DNA of 64,000 nucleotides. Source: Drechmeria coniospora. Taxonomy: Eukaryota > Ascomycota > Sordariomycetes > Hypocreales > Ophiocordycipitaceae. Each line of letters begins with the position of its first letter. Position 1 is the first letter of the stretch. The notes under the pieces were generated by a model. It searched no databases and had not been told where the DNA came from. It saw only the letters and a program-made list of their open reading frames with translations. Below are positions 12,540 through 23,846 of this stretch, one piece after another. The stretch is taken from contig NC_054389.1 of NCBI RefSeq assembly GCF_001625195.1, positions 10,784,520 to 10,848,519 on the forward strand, given 5' to 3'. The translations under genes were made by a program, and so were the position numbers.

Positions 12540-13304
12540 ATGGCGTCGACGCCGTGGGACTTCATCGCCAAGCTCGTCTGCATCGGCGACTCGGGATGCG
12601 GAAAGTCCAGCCTCACGATCCGCCTCTGCGAGGGCCGCTTCACGCCCCATCACGACGTCACCATCGGCGTTGAGTTCGGCTCCCGCATCGTCCCCGTCGG
12701 CCCGCCCCATTCAAAGGCCTCCCCTCCCTCGAGCGCCGCCGCCGCCGTGTCGGCGGCTGCCAGCGATGGCCTGCCCGAACCGCCCCGCGACACGAGCCAC
12801 AAGCCCCAGAAGCATATGAAGCTCAGTCTCTGGGACACGGCCGGCCAGGAGACGTACAAGTCCGTCACGCGGTCCTACTTTCGCGGCGCCAGCGGCGCCC
12901 TCCTCGTCTTCGACCTCTCGCGGAAGCAGACCTTCCAGCACGCCACCGATTGGCTCAACGACCTGCGCCAGATTGCCGAGCCCGACATCGTCGTCGTACT
13001 CGTCGGGAACAAGGCCGACCTGACGCAGCAGGAGGAGAACAAGCGGGAGGTGACGAGGGAGGAGGCCGAGGAGTGGGCGAGGAGGAACGGCATAATGGAG
13101 TACGTCGAAACGAGCGCCAAGAGCGGCGAGAACGTCGAGAAGGCTTTCATGAGGGTCGCCGAAAGCATATACCAGAACATTCAAGCCGGCAAGTACGATC
13201 TGAACGACAGGAGATCAGGCGTCAAGGGGCCTGGTGCCGGAGGGAACCGCCAGGTCCGGTTGAACAGCGATGCCAACAAGGCCGTCGCCGGTGGCTGCTG
13301 TTGA
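12540..13304 (+). CDS. Rab GTPase of the Rab2/4/14 group with interswitch insertion
   Basis: Single exon, 254 residues. All GTPase motifs are present: P-loop GDSGCGKS (residues 16-23), effector region TIGVEFG (41-47), DTAGQE (from 99), VGNKADL, and TSAKSG. The protein ends in GGCC, a double-cysteine geranylgeranylation signal for membrane anchoring. TIGVEFG and WDTAGQE are typical of the Rab2/Rab4/Rab14 clade (S. pombe Ypt4-like), which acts at Golgi and endosomal membranes. Residues of about 53-91, between switch I and switch II, are an Ala/Ser/Pro-rich insertion that normal Rabs lack. The frame stays open about 190 nt upstream, but the ATG at 12540 gives the expected short N terminus before the P-loop. 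Exact Rab subclass is uncertain. Confidence 0.9.
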   Translation: MASTPWDFIAKLVCIGDSGCGKSSLTIRLCEGRFTPHHDVTIGVEFGSRIVPVGPPHSKASPPSSAAAAVSAAASDGLPEPPRDTSHKPQKHMKLSLWDTAGQETYKSVTRSYFRGASGALLVFDLSRKQTFQHATDWLNDLRQIAEPDIVVVLVGNKADLTQQEENKREVTREEAEEWARRNGIMEYVETSAKSGENVEKAFMRVAESIYQNIQAGKYDLNDRRSGVKGPGAGGNRQVRLNSDANKAVAGGCC

Positions 13305-13789
13305 CGGGAGGCGGAGAGCGCACCGACCCGCCCTGACCTGCCTGCAACGTTTCGCCGACGTTTCTGCATGATACCCTACAGTACACCACCACAGCGCTTC
13401 CCCCCCCCCCTTTCATCATACGTTAGTCGAGCGGTGCGGTAATCCATCACGTGCAGCGCATTCACGCCGGCCCGGCGCATCGATGACTCTACAAAGGGAA
13501 CGATCGTGGTTGCATTAGACCGAAAGTCTACCTTCTGGGCTGTCTACCTCTTTTCCGAGGCCCACCCTCAATTTTTGTACACTCCCAGCCCAAGCTTCAA
13601 AGGGAGCAGATTCCCGTGACATGGCATGCCTAGATTCGTACAAGTACATGCATCGCCGCGGTGCGCAAGGGAGCAACGCTCGCCATGGTCGGGAATGGCG
13701 ACAACTTCGCTCACCTTCAAATGAAACCTGCACGCCAAGGTCCCGCGTGTCCATGTCCACGTCTCCTCTCCGACGCGCGAGAGACGCGG
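13305..13789. other. Convergent 3' region, Rab to PMT
   Basis: No gene seen. It contains an 11-C run at about 13400-13410 and presumably both 3' UTRs. Confidence 0.5.
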
Positions 13790-16281
13790 TTAGTCGCTGA
13801 TGTTCCAGTTCTTGAACCACATCAGGTAGCTGTATTCCTTGTTCGAGCCCGTCATGCCCCAGCTGATGGGGATGAAAAGAATGTAGAGGCCGATGACGAG
13901 CGTGTACAGGGTGCCGTACACGGCGGCTTGGACCGTCGCGTTGCGGTTCCTCGAAAACCAATCGACGAGGAAGCCAAAGGCGAGGATGGCAAAGTACAGG
14001 GCCGGATAGTAGTGATGGACGTAGGTGACGCGAGCCATGATGACAAAGGGAAGGTAGTGCAGGAACCATCCGATGACGGGATAGATGCCCGAGAAGTGAA
14101 TCTGGTCCAGCTCCTCCTCGCTCAGGTCGGTGAAGCCGCGCTGCCACCGCACCAGGTAGCAGGCAATGACGAGTCCCACGACGCCGAGGGCGGCCGTGGT
14201 GCCCCAGTAGATGGACGGGTTACCGAGGAGGTAGTACTTGATCGTGTGCTCGTCCCAGGCGCACATGCGGAGGCCGACGTGCAGGAAGGGCCACTGCCAC
14301 CATTTGGAAGCCAGGTCGTCCTGCTTGTCGGGGTCGGGAACCAAGGCGTTGTTCGACGTCATCATGGCCACGTTGAGATGGATGAAGTCGTGGAAGAACG
14401 GCGACTTGTACACGCCGGGGTTACCCGCGGGCACTAGGAAGAAACTTGTCAGCTGCGGTGCGCGAACCACGGTCCCGGCCGAGCGCGCGCGGGGGGAGGG
14501 GGGGGGGCCTACGCTTATCGTTCCAGTGGGATTCGACGTTCCAATGCGTGTAGGTGTCGCGAGGGTTCTGATCCATCGTGCAGGTAACCTCAATCTGCCG
14601 GAAGCCCCACTGAGGCAAGTTCTTGTTGCCGGCGCGAAGGTAGCAGCCGAGTTGGGTGTGGCGCAGGCGGAAGGCCGTGGTCAATGTGCGAATCCTGTTG
14701 CGGTTCCGGGACGCGACATCGCTGATGACCTCGATCTTCCAGTTGTCCTTGTCGTCGCCGATGGTCATGTTTCCGTAGCTCGAGACCTCCTTGTCGCTCT
14801 TGGTGACGGGCGCGGCGATGTCGTGCGAGTGCAGGTTTCGTCCCGTCTGTGTGTGGATGAGGCGAGTGATGGTGCCGTCGGCGAGAAAGCGGGGTGGATC
14901 GTCGGACTCGTGGATGTAAGGCGGATCGGTACGGATGGGGATGAAGAACCAGTCGTTGTTGGCATCCTTGTGGTGGTAGCAAGTAACCTGCTGCTGATGC
15001 GAGCCCTCCGGGTAGGTCTGGACGTGCGAGTGGAGCAGGCCACCGCCGTATCCCATGTTCTTGAGCGTCACGCGCGAACCCATGGCGATTTCGAGGGGGG
15101 CATCCATGCCGACGTCGGTGCCGTTCAGGTTTGCCTGGAACAGAGAGCTCATCTGCGCATCGCCGGGGCCGGAGTTGCTGAGGATGGCGAAGTGGAGGGC
15201 AAAGGACAGGAGGTAGATGAGGAAGGGAACGACGATGAGACCGACGACACGACTGACGAGGTGGGCGCAAAGTTCCGTCTGGCAAGCGAGTCAGCGAGGG
15301 GCGAGCTCCGGGAGGGGAGGTACGACGCGGCACTCACGACAGGCATTTTCGTGTCGCCAAACTTGGTCCACAGGTCCTCGATGGTGTAGACACCGACCAT
15401 GGCGGTGACGAAGAGGCCGACGAGCTTGACGCTGCAGACGCAGCCGATGCATACGCCCGTCATGAAAAGCCAGAAGAACCACTCCGGCTCGAAGCTGTTG
15501 CGGCGATGGCTGTGGAACTTGGCCCAGCAAAGCACGGTGCCGACGGTGCCGCAGAGCAGCATCGAATCCAAGAGAATGAAGCGGCTGATGGTTGTGTAGG
15601 AATTCTCGCAGAGCACCATGAGCGTGATGAGCCATACCGTCGGTCGGCGGAAGTTGAGGGCACGAGCAGTGTAGTAGGCCATCGGGATGCACAGGGCGCC
15701 GAAGCAGGCGTTGAAGGCACGCATGAAGGTGTAGTCGATTTCCTCGGGATACTTTTCGCCAGATTTGAAATCGAACGTGCCGTTGTAGCCGGCCAGAACC
15801 CCGGACAGGCCGACGAGCATCTTGCCCAGCGGGGGATGGACATCGAAGTAGTATTCACGCTTGATGTAGTGGCTTCCGAACTTGCCAAAGCTGCACGTGG
15901 CGACGTCAGCGTCCATGAGCATCGGGGGGGGGGCCAAGCCCGGGGGGTGGGGAGGGGAGCTTACTGGGCCTCGTCCCAGGTCACGACGTTGCTGATGCCA
16001 ATTTTCCACAGCCGGGTGGCGAAAGCGAGGACGGTGAAGAGGATGGGGGCGAAAATGTGCTCCCACTCGACCACGGACTCGATCAAGGATGCTTCCTGCG
16101 GACGGTCAGAGGGCCAGGTCTCGGAGCCGACGCTTGCCACACGCACCTTCTTGACGAGCTTCTTGTTGTCTTCCGGCTGGGTTGATTCGGTGCTCGGGGA
16201 CGTGTGCGGCCCGGCAACGGGTCGGTGCCTGATCCCGTTGCCGACTTCGACGCCCGAGGCGGCGGCTTTGTCGCCAGCCAT
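13790..16281 (-). CDS. PMT2: Dolichyl-phosphate-mannose protein O-mannosyltransferase, PMT2 class
   Basis: Four exons on the minus strand: 16281-15965, 15890-15338, 15278-14513 and 14433-13790, 759 residues. The enzyme transfers mannose from dolichyl-phosphate to Ser/Thr of secretory proteins in the ER lumen. The first lumenal loop carries the acidic pair in TWDEAHFGKFGSHY (about residues 101-114), rebuilt across the first intron, and VHPPLGKML. The central lumenal part has MIR-type repeats (about 355-540) with LLHSHVQTYPEGSHQQQVTC. The C-terminal helices include HDFIHLNVAMMTSNNALVPD and HYLPFVIMARVTYVHHYYPA. The HWNVESHWNDKLPAGNPG stretch, joined across intron 3, favours the PMT2 over the PMT1 or PMT4 subfamily. 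Introns 1 and 3 hold long C-runs on the coding strand. Confidence 0.94.
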
Positions 16282-19200
16282 GAGAGCGGATTGTGGGAGC
16301 AACTGGGGGGGGAGGTCACCAGGCCCTCGCCGACGTAGCAAAGATGAAAAACGAAAGGGGAAGAGAAGGGTGAAAAAAGCGGCAAGGCACGACGGACGCA
16401 GATGTGGCTCGGGAGGAAACAAGAATTGGGAGTTGAAATACCCAAATGGCCAACAGCCCCGATTCTTCGTTACGACGTGACGGGACTCGACGCGCGGCTC
16501 GACAAGCCGACAGTCAGTCAAAGTCACGGGCTTGGGGCTTGGGCCACGGGGAGGGAAGAATAAAAAGAAGCTTGCGAGGAGGAAAATACAATTCTGGAGT
16601 GAGTTGAAAGAAGGACGAGGCGGGATATGAGGGCGAAGGGTTGTCGGCTGGGGGAGGATCGCGGTGCTGACAATGGTGGCCCCTTGGACGAAATACGAAA
16701 AGGCCGAATGCAGCTCAGCTTCAATAAAATGCCACCTATGCCCTTGTTCGCGGTAGCTTGCCGGACCGGGCGTTGGCTCCACCGAGGCGATGAACACGTC
16801 AAAATGCCTGTGGCTTCCCCTCGCTAGAGGCCACTGGGAGCCAGCCACGGCCACGCCACATCCCCTGCTAGGGCGATTTCTCCCTGTAAATCTGTCCCCC
16901 TTCCATTCCCCAGGTACCTGCAGGTACACCCGTTCGTGTACTTATTCCGAGAGTAATATGGAGCAGGCACGCCGTAAGTACTCCATACTCGGCTGCACTT
17001 CGAGGAACCGGGCAGGCCGGAATCGTCGCATTGCTGCGGATAGGTTCTAAAGATGAACTGCGTCTTTATTGCGAGTTCGGATGCTTGATTGTCTCTCTTT
17101 CCTCATCCTAGGTCATCTCGGATACAGTCAGTACTAGTCAAAGTGGGAAGCATATTTTGCTGGTGCACGCTGGGCCTGGTTGTACATGTGGATAGATGTG
17201 CACGTCACTAGGTGCATGTACCTGTCGTGTCGGTACAGAGATTCTGACGTTGCGTAAGGAGTACATGCGCAGAGGTACCCTCTAGTACCCATCTGGAGGT
17301 GCACACAACCACTCGTGCTAGTCTGTCTACCTACTGTAAGTACACCTTACATACTACCTGGCATATATGTGCATATATGTGCAAGCCTACAGTGCGTGCT
17401 CCTAGTTCCCGACTGGCCAATATAGAAACGTGTTCCTTGCCAAGGGTTCGTGTCCAAGGTGCTGTGAGAATGTAGGTAGGAGCTACGGGTTTTTGTATGA
17501 GCACACAAGGGCGTGTCGATACTTGGCGTTGCGTTCTTGCCAACAAGTCATGCTCCGTAAGTACATTACGGAGTAATTACACAGTATATTACAGCTGGCC
17601 CCCCTGCCAAACAATACCCCAGTCTCCGACCGAGAAAATATTTGGATCCGGGCCGCGGAAATAAACACCACGATGGCCCACTGCATACTGTAAGTACTAA
17701 CGCATACATGTGCGAGAGCATACACGTGAGGTACTATAATTAATGCTAACTGTACAGTACATGCAAGTAAGTACCTGTAAGCATTACTGGGTATACACGC
17801 GGACAAGAACTCCGTACAACTACCTAGGTAATGCAGTAAGTACATCTACACTAGTAATGTACGGAGTACACCTACTTACAGTATAAGTATTGTACATAAA
17901 GCACTTGTATACAGTGCAAGTAGGGTGCTGTGTGCTTATACAACTACTGCAAGTACTGTACACGTACTTACAAGTGTGCACCCATTTTCTCCGCTAGCCT
18001 TGGCCATCGAGCGTGGCGAGTAGCGACCCAGGCCAAGGTACGGTGTCGTATTGGCCGGGGGTGGTCAGACGAGCATCGAACGTCTGCGCTGGTGCCTTTC
18101 GATTTTTATTCCACATGACAATTTCCCAGAGGGCACGACTTCCACGGCCAACCGCCACAGGAGGATGGTAACGCTACGGAACGGCACTTCAGAACGGCGA
18201 GTTCTTATGCCCGTCGTTGCCATAACAGGATGATGCGATATCCTGTCGACGCATGACTGGCGAGAGTTCTCCAGCGAGCATTACCGACAGGAAAAGGTTT
18301 GGACGGGCAATGGTCGGCCATTCTTTCCAATGCCGGTTTCGCCATCTTGTTCGTGGTCTTGTTCCTGGCTATACCCGAGGAATTGAACGAAACTACTCGG
18401 ACAGGCCTTCTCGGGAACCAGTGAGTGGCAGCATCTTCGGCATACGACACGCGCCCGCCTGCCACATGCCCAACCGAGTACCTGCGGCGAGGTCGCTGAA
18501 GCCTGGCGGTCACGGAACGGCCCGTGGCATCGGCGTGATGGTCGTGGTTCATCAATGCAAATGTTGGCGGTCAATGACTCGAGATGTCTCTCTCCCTCGC
18601 CGCCTGCTTCTCCAATGCTAACCAGGTTAGTACAACTACCTGTCTCCTCACCTACAAACACCACATGCAGTAATCGGTACCTTGGCTAACATGAACGGCC
18701 TACAAAGTATGAGTCCGAGCACTCCTCCGTACGAGCGGGCAGCCCGTAACGGTGAACAAATCGTTGCGATGGGTGGAACATCAACGGGTGCGGAGCACTT
18801 ACCAACCATAAATAAGTACATGCGCGTGAGTGAAGGGCTAATGCTAATGCGTTGCTGCACGGAGTGCTGTAGACAAGACCCAAATGGTATTGGGGTATTA
18901 AGAGCATGTAGCTCCTGCTACTGCCATTCTTTCACGTGACGCTCTTGGTTGCTTCTGTTCAAGGCCAGGTCGTGCACGCTTTCAGGCAGCCCAGGCCGGC
19001 CGTACTAGTTACCGGCGCACGCAGCATGTGATTGATGGCGCATCCAATTCACCTTCACTAGCGCCTTATGTCATCCCAAATCAATTCGTACCATAATAAT
19101 ACGGAACATCAATCCGCTCCTTCTCATCCCGAGCATCGGCTTCTTCCCCTTCGCACCCACCACCTCGAGTCAATCTATCAGTGATGTCGACAGCCTTCCT

Positions 19201-19336
19201 CTTCCCCATCGCAGCGAGATAGTATTGCGGCACTTGCGAAACGAAGGCGATCCTTCGCGCACCCCTCACTGTCCCAGGTGTGTCATCGTAGGTAATATCA
19301 AGGTCATTCCGGTGTTGGCCGGCTTCTGGCGGCCCA
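16282..19336. other. Gene-free interval, 3 kb, partly GTAC-word island
   Basis: No coding sequence is supported. About 16282-16900 is probably the PMT promoter and leader. About 16920-17960 is rich in GTAC-centred words such as AAGTACAC, GGTACATG and CTCCGTAC. About 18000-18620 is normal-composition DNA with only short incoherent open frames. The palindrome TCACGTGA occurs at 18932-18939. The last 250 bp form the leader of the RING gene. Confidence 0.5.
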
Positions 19337-21272
19337 ATGTCATCTCTCGTCTCCGAATTCATCATCAACCCTGTACTGCGCCACGCACGACGATTTTCGG
19401 AGATATCTCTGTCGGCCTTCACCGCCGAAGACGAGTCTGCAGAGTCCGCCGAACCTGCAGAGCCCGCAGCCACCGCACCTGCTCCGCAGGAGGCGACCCC
19501 TGACGCCATCGCCACCCCCCCCCAGACACCCCGCTCCAGACCCCTCAGCACGTCGACGGACGAGACGAGAGTTGGGGACCTCGGGGCCAGCCCGTCGATA
19601 GAAGATGCTCCTCTAGATCATCTTGGCTTTCCCTTGGTCCCCAAGAAGGCCCGTGCGGCCATTCCCGAGGATGACGGCATGCATGAGCTCAGAGCGCGGA
19701 TCCAGGCCATCAACGCCCGAGATATCCCCCACTCCGACAAGGCCAGGCTGATGCACGACATCCTGCTGGAAAAGTACCGCGCCTCTCAGGTCGGCTTCCA
19801 CAGCAAAGCGACGCCCGAACGAAGCGAGCCGACGGGGCAGGCGTACGAGCATCTTGCTTCCTCGGGGCCGCTGGAGTCGCTCAAGTTCTGGAACGGGCAG
19901 CTGGGCGACTCTGCCTCTCGAAAGTATTTCTTGACCGAGGCCGACATGGCGCCGACGTATGCGCCGATCCGCCAGCCCAAGACGCCGGGAAACGAGACGC
20001 CGACGACGGCGCCCTCGACACCGCCCGACGTCCGTCGTCCGCTTGGATGCCAGCATTACGAGCGCAACGTGAAGCTGCAATGTTCCATCTGCAGCAAGTG
20101 GTATACCTGCCGCTTCTGCCACGATGCTCACGAGGACCACAACTTGATTCGCAAGGATACGAAAAACATGCTCTGCATGCTCTGCGCAACCCCTCAGCCG
20201 GCGTCGGATGTCTGCGTGAGCTGCGGCGAGATTGCCGCCCTCTACTACTGCCACATTTGCAAGCTGTGGGAGAATCGACCGAGCAAGCCCATCTATCACT
20301 GCAACGATTGCGGCATCTGTCGCAGGGGCTGGGGTCTTGGCAAGGACTTCTTCCACTGCAAGGTGAGTGCACATGTGCTGCTGCTGCTGCTGGCTGGCTG
20401 GCTGGCTGGCCGGCCGTTGACGGGGCGGCGCTGACGCGGAACAGACGTGCCGTGCTTGCATCACAACGTCGATCGAAAGCTCCCACAAATGCATCGAGCG
20501 CTCGACGGACTGTGACTGTCCAATCTGCGGCGAGTACATGTTTACGTCGCCGAGACCCGTCGTCTTCATGCCTTGCGGTCACAGCATCCATAAGAAATGC
20601 TACGAGCAACACATGAGGGTGTCGTACAAATGTCCCATCTGCAACAAAAGCCTGGCCAACATGGAGACGCAGTTCCGCAACTTGGACGTGGCCATCCAAA
20701 GTCAACCCATGCCCCCGGAGTTTCGAGACACGAAAGCGACCGTTTTATGCAACGACTGCTCCGGGAAGTGCACCGTTCCCTATCACTGGTTAGGACTCAA
20801 ATGCTCGATCTGCCGGTCCTACAATACCGTAGAGCTTCAGATACATGGCGAAGACAGCCAAGAGTTCCCCTCGGCTTCCGGGACATCGGCTTCGGCAGCT
20901 GCCGCCGCGCCGCAGCTGCCGCACGATTCTACGCGGCAGGTTATGAATGTCGCAGATGCCCGCGCGGTGGCTTGGGTCGCCAGCAGACGACGGCACTCGT
21001 CGCACGGCGTCGAGTTTCAGCACCACGTCCCGGACAGGACCGCCCGCTCCATGTCGCCTCTGACCTCGAGCATGGAGCCGTACTTGAATTCCGTTCCTGC
21101 CGATGTGGACTCGGACGACGATATTTTCGGCTTCTGGAGAGGCAACGTGGAGGAAGAAGAGGATGACTCGAGCGACGACCGGGAGTCGGACGACGAGAGT
21201 GACGGGCTTCCGGAGATTGAGGACGACGAGGACGACGATGAAGACGAGATCGTTCTCATCGGCCACAGATGA
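19337..21272 (+). CDS. CHY zinc-finger / RING E3 ubiquitin ligase (RCHY1/Pirh2-like)
   Basis: Two exons, 19337-20362 and 20445-21272, 617 residues. An Ala/Glu-rich N terminus leads to a conserved fungal segment (DKARLMHDILLEKYRASQ). A CHY-type zinc finger follows (about 236-305: GCQHYERNVKLQCSICSKWY, CRFCHDAHEDH, CMLCATPQ, CVSCGE), then the CTCHY region (about 306-366). The RING finger (about 367-412) shows CPICGEYM, CGHSIHKKCYEQHM and YKCPICNKSL, and a C-terminal zinc ribbon carries CNDC and CSIC. The tail is strongly acidic (EEEEDDSSDD, EDDEDDDEDE). This order is that of RCHY1, whose RING recruits a ubiquitin-conjugating enzyme. Substrates here are unknown. The intron lies inside the CTCHY coding region and contains CTG/CTGG repeats. 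Confidence 0.93.
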
Positions 21273-21619
21273 TCCCCCCCCCCCCCCCCCCATCGTCCGC
21301 GTTGGACTCCTTGGGACGATTGCCAGTCCGCCTTTGGGCTCGCCATCCTGCAGCGTCGGACAAATCAGGGTGCGAGGGGCGCGATTTCTCGCGTGGTTTC
21401 GAAAATTTCGTGTTTATTTTGGTTGCAGAGCAAGCGGGTATAGCGATTCTGAGTGCACTGTCATTTCTGGATACATGATCAATTCATGCTCACTTGTCGA
21501 GGCATTAAAATATGGAGGGAAATCATCTATAGCAACCAATCATTTGCTGCATCCAACGCCGACTCCATTAAACTCCATGCGCCGGTGGCAACGTGTAGGC
21601 ACTCAAATCCAGCCTGACA
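21273..21619. other. Convergent 3' region with poly-C run
   Basis: An 18-C run (21274-21291) begins one base after the stop codon of the RING gene. The rest is 3' UTR-like, A/T-richer DNA. No gene seen. Confidence 0.6.
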
Positions 21620-21974
21620 CTACCTGGAAGCGGCGTCTTGGCCAACCTGGTGTGCCGCCTCCTGACGCAGCTCCTTGATGACATGCTACGGGAGAATCGA
21701 GGGTCAGTATCGACTCCCACCAACGCCGGTGCAGGCGGGTGTAGCTCACAGCCAGTGCCTCGGGGTGGACGCCGCGCTCGATCATGGATATGCAGATGGA
21801 CAGTGTCTGGCGATCGAGGCGACAATTCTGAAGCAATCGACGGTCAGCATCGAATCAGGGTCGGCGCACAAACAGACTGTGAAGGGAAGGGGAGGGACGC
21901 ACCAATATTGTGGAAATCTCGTGGAGAATGTCTACGGCTTGCTGCGCCGCGACGCGCTTCTCGGATTCGGGCAT
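21620..21974 (-). CDS. MZT1: MOZART1, gamma-tubulin complex small subunit
   Basis: Three small exons on the minus strand: 21974-21903 (24 codons), 21827-21750 (26 codons) and 21685-21620 (21 codons plus stop), 71 residues in all. MOZART1 docks on GCP proteins to activate gamma-tubulin complexes at spindle poles. The spliced product shows [20 protein letters not shown], then [20 protein letters not shown], then [16 protein letters not shown]. This is the three-helix pattern of the family: LDRxTLSIC, E-x-GVxPEALA, VIKELR. All junctions use GT-AG with donors GTGCGT and GTGAGC. It is short enough to be missed by routine gene callers. Length agrees with the usual 70-90 residues. Confidence 0.93.
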
Positions 21975-22428
21975 GGCGAACGAGCGGGGGAGAGAAGTGG
22001 CAAGTCGAGCCTCATGGGATTGGGATGGGCTTTTCGGGCGGTGCTGGTGGTGGTTGTGTCGGTGGTAAGTACCTACAGGCTACATTTACAGTAGGTCGTG
22101 GTGGTGGGGTTTGGCGTATGATCTTATAGTAGTAGCACTGTAGCAGTGAGTGAGTGACGCGCACCAGACGCGATTCTTCTATCAATGGCTATGACTATCT
22201 GCTCGTACTGACGAGAGGGCGGTTGCAAGCCCATGTCAAGAGTAAATCAAGCAGTCACAAAAAAAGTAGTAGATTCGAGGCCCCTGATGTGTCCATAATC
22301 TCAACCTCTTTCCGGGCTCGCTCAGTGATCGGTTGCGAGATGGGGCAAGTTTGGCTGCATGCGAAACGTGATGCACCCATGCGGTGCCGATGCCCATCAT
22401 TCAAAAAATTCAGCGTGCAGGCTTCATG
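21975..22428. other. Short intergenic, MZT1 promoter and SPC25 3' end
   Basis: About 450 bp between two minus-strand genes. No repeat or coding sequence stands out. It must hold the MZT1 promoter unless the two genes share transcripts. Confidence 0.5.
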
Positions 22429-23263
22429 TTACGACCTCATAGCCTCGACAAACAGTTCCCGCATGCCCTTGAGAAGCACCACCAGCTCTCTCGACTCGTT
22501 CACCCTCTCTAGCACCTTCTCCACGGCATCCCGGTCCAGCTTCGGCCGGCAATGCTTCACGTCGTAGTCCCTCGAGCTCGTCACTAGCTCGAACCAAGCC
22601 TCCCTCTCCCAGTTCTTCTCGTCGATGTGGCTGTAGACGAACTTGAGCCGATCGTCCTGCCCGGCGCCCTCGATCCTCAGACACAAGTTGGTGATCCAAA
22701 AGTCCAGCTCGGGAACATTGAACCGCGACTGCGCTTCCTGTCGGGCCGCAAAGGCGCGCTGGGCAGCGAGACGAGACTCTATCTCGGCTTGTGTCTGTTC
22801 GATTTGTTTCTTGAGCTTGTCTCGTGTCGTCGCATGATCGTCCCGCTGGGAGGCGAGCGAGGCGATGGCCGCTTCCATCTCGCGCGTTTCGGCTTCTTCC
22901 TTTTCCACCGTTTGCTGATGAGTCGACGTTTTCAACTGAACGATTTCAATCTCCTTCTTCTTCATGCGCTGGTCCTCTGTCGTTTCGGTGTCAGTACCCG
23001 ACCCTCTCTTGGGTCGGCAGGCAGGTGTGCTGACCTTGAAGCTCGGCGATGTTCATGCGAAACTGGTTGCGCTCCTCCAGTACACGTTTGCGTCCTTGCT
23101 CGATAAAAGCGTCAAACTTGGCGCTGAACTTGGCCATGCGGTCGCGCAGCTCGTCGAAGCCAAATTTGACGCTCGGCAGCGAGTCTGCACCAGACAGTGC
23201 CACCGGTGCCATAGACTGGCGGCCGAGGCCGGTAGAGCGGGAAGGTTCAAAGGCGGTGGACAT
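22429..23263 (-). CDS. SPC25: Kinetochore NDC80-complex subunit Spc25
   Basis: Two exons on the minus strand, 23263-23035 and 22976-22429, 258 residues. Spc25 pairs with Spc24 and anchors the NDC80 complex to inner kinetochore proteins. The N-terminal part has SVKFGFDELRDRMAKFSAKF and VLEERNQFRMNIAEL. A Glu/Lys/Gln-rich coiled coil follows (about 80-155), and the C-terminal globular domain has FNVPELDFWITNLCLRIEG, LKFVYSHIDEKNW, FELVTSSRDYDVKHCRPKL and LLKGMRELFVEAM. The frame is open further upstream, but the ATG at 23263 (MSTAFEP) matches the usual fungal start. The 58-nt intron joins IAELQ to EDQRMKKKE. Confidence 0.93.
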
Positions 23264-23846
23264 TTCCAATACGGGTGCGATAGAGCGTGTGGTGCTGCGG
23301 TGTCGCGTGTGTTCAATCAAGAGTGAGGAGTGTCGCGCTCGCTCCTCAGCGTCTTCGATTTCCATCACCTGTGTGTTTACCTGGGCCGTGCTTGTTGCTG
23401 GGTCGACTGTGGATTCGTCAGTGTTAGTGGTCGACGCTCTAGTAAGTACCAGTACTGCACAGGTGCGGAGTACTCCGTCCTGTAATTAGTACTCAGTACC
23501 CTGACGAGAAAACAATATAACGCCGTACTTAATTACTCGATTATTCAAGACGGATAACTTGTAGTCACGTGAACACGGCCCAGAGCTGCAAGGCCAAGCT
23601 CGATTCAAATGAGGTTGACGAATGGATTCAACCAGCCTTCATCAAGGCTCAAAAATTAATTCCAGGCAACGGTGTTGAAGAAATTTCCACATTCATCCGG
23701 CTTTCTCTCATGATGAACGCTTGATGAATGCAGAAATTAGGGCTCCCGTCACATCTCTGCTGCGTTCAACAGACACATTCGACTCGACATGAAGCGGCCA
23801 ACGACCGTCACGTTTTTGGCATTTTGGAATTCCTTGCTTGGTCCAA
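23264..23846. promoter_or_regulatory. Divergent promoter between SPC25 and RRN6
   Basis: A 583-bp bidirectional promoter. About 23430-23550 holds GTAC words including GCGGAGTACTCCGTCC, and the E-box palindrome TCACGTGA lies at 23565-23572. The side near 23600-23846 is A/T-rich. Confidence 0.5.
23565..23572. promoter_or_regulatory. E-box palindrome TCACGTGA
   Basis: Perfect 8-bp palindrome with a CACGTG core, the site type bound by bHLH factors such as Cbf1 or Pho4/NUC-1. It lies about 275 bp upstream of RRN6 and 300 bp upstream of SPC25. Function is inferred only from the match. Confidence 0.35.

Noticed and set aside
18253..18621. Small plus-strand open frame in the 3-kb gap
   Set aside because: No hydrophobic, domain or repeat pattern, and antisense frames of equal length exist.
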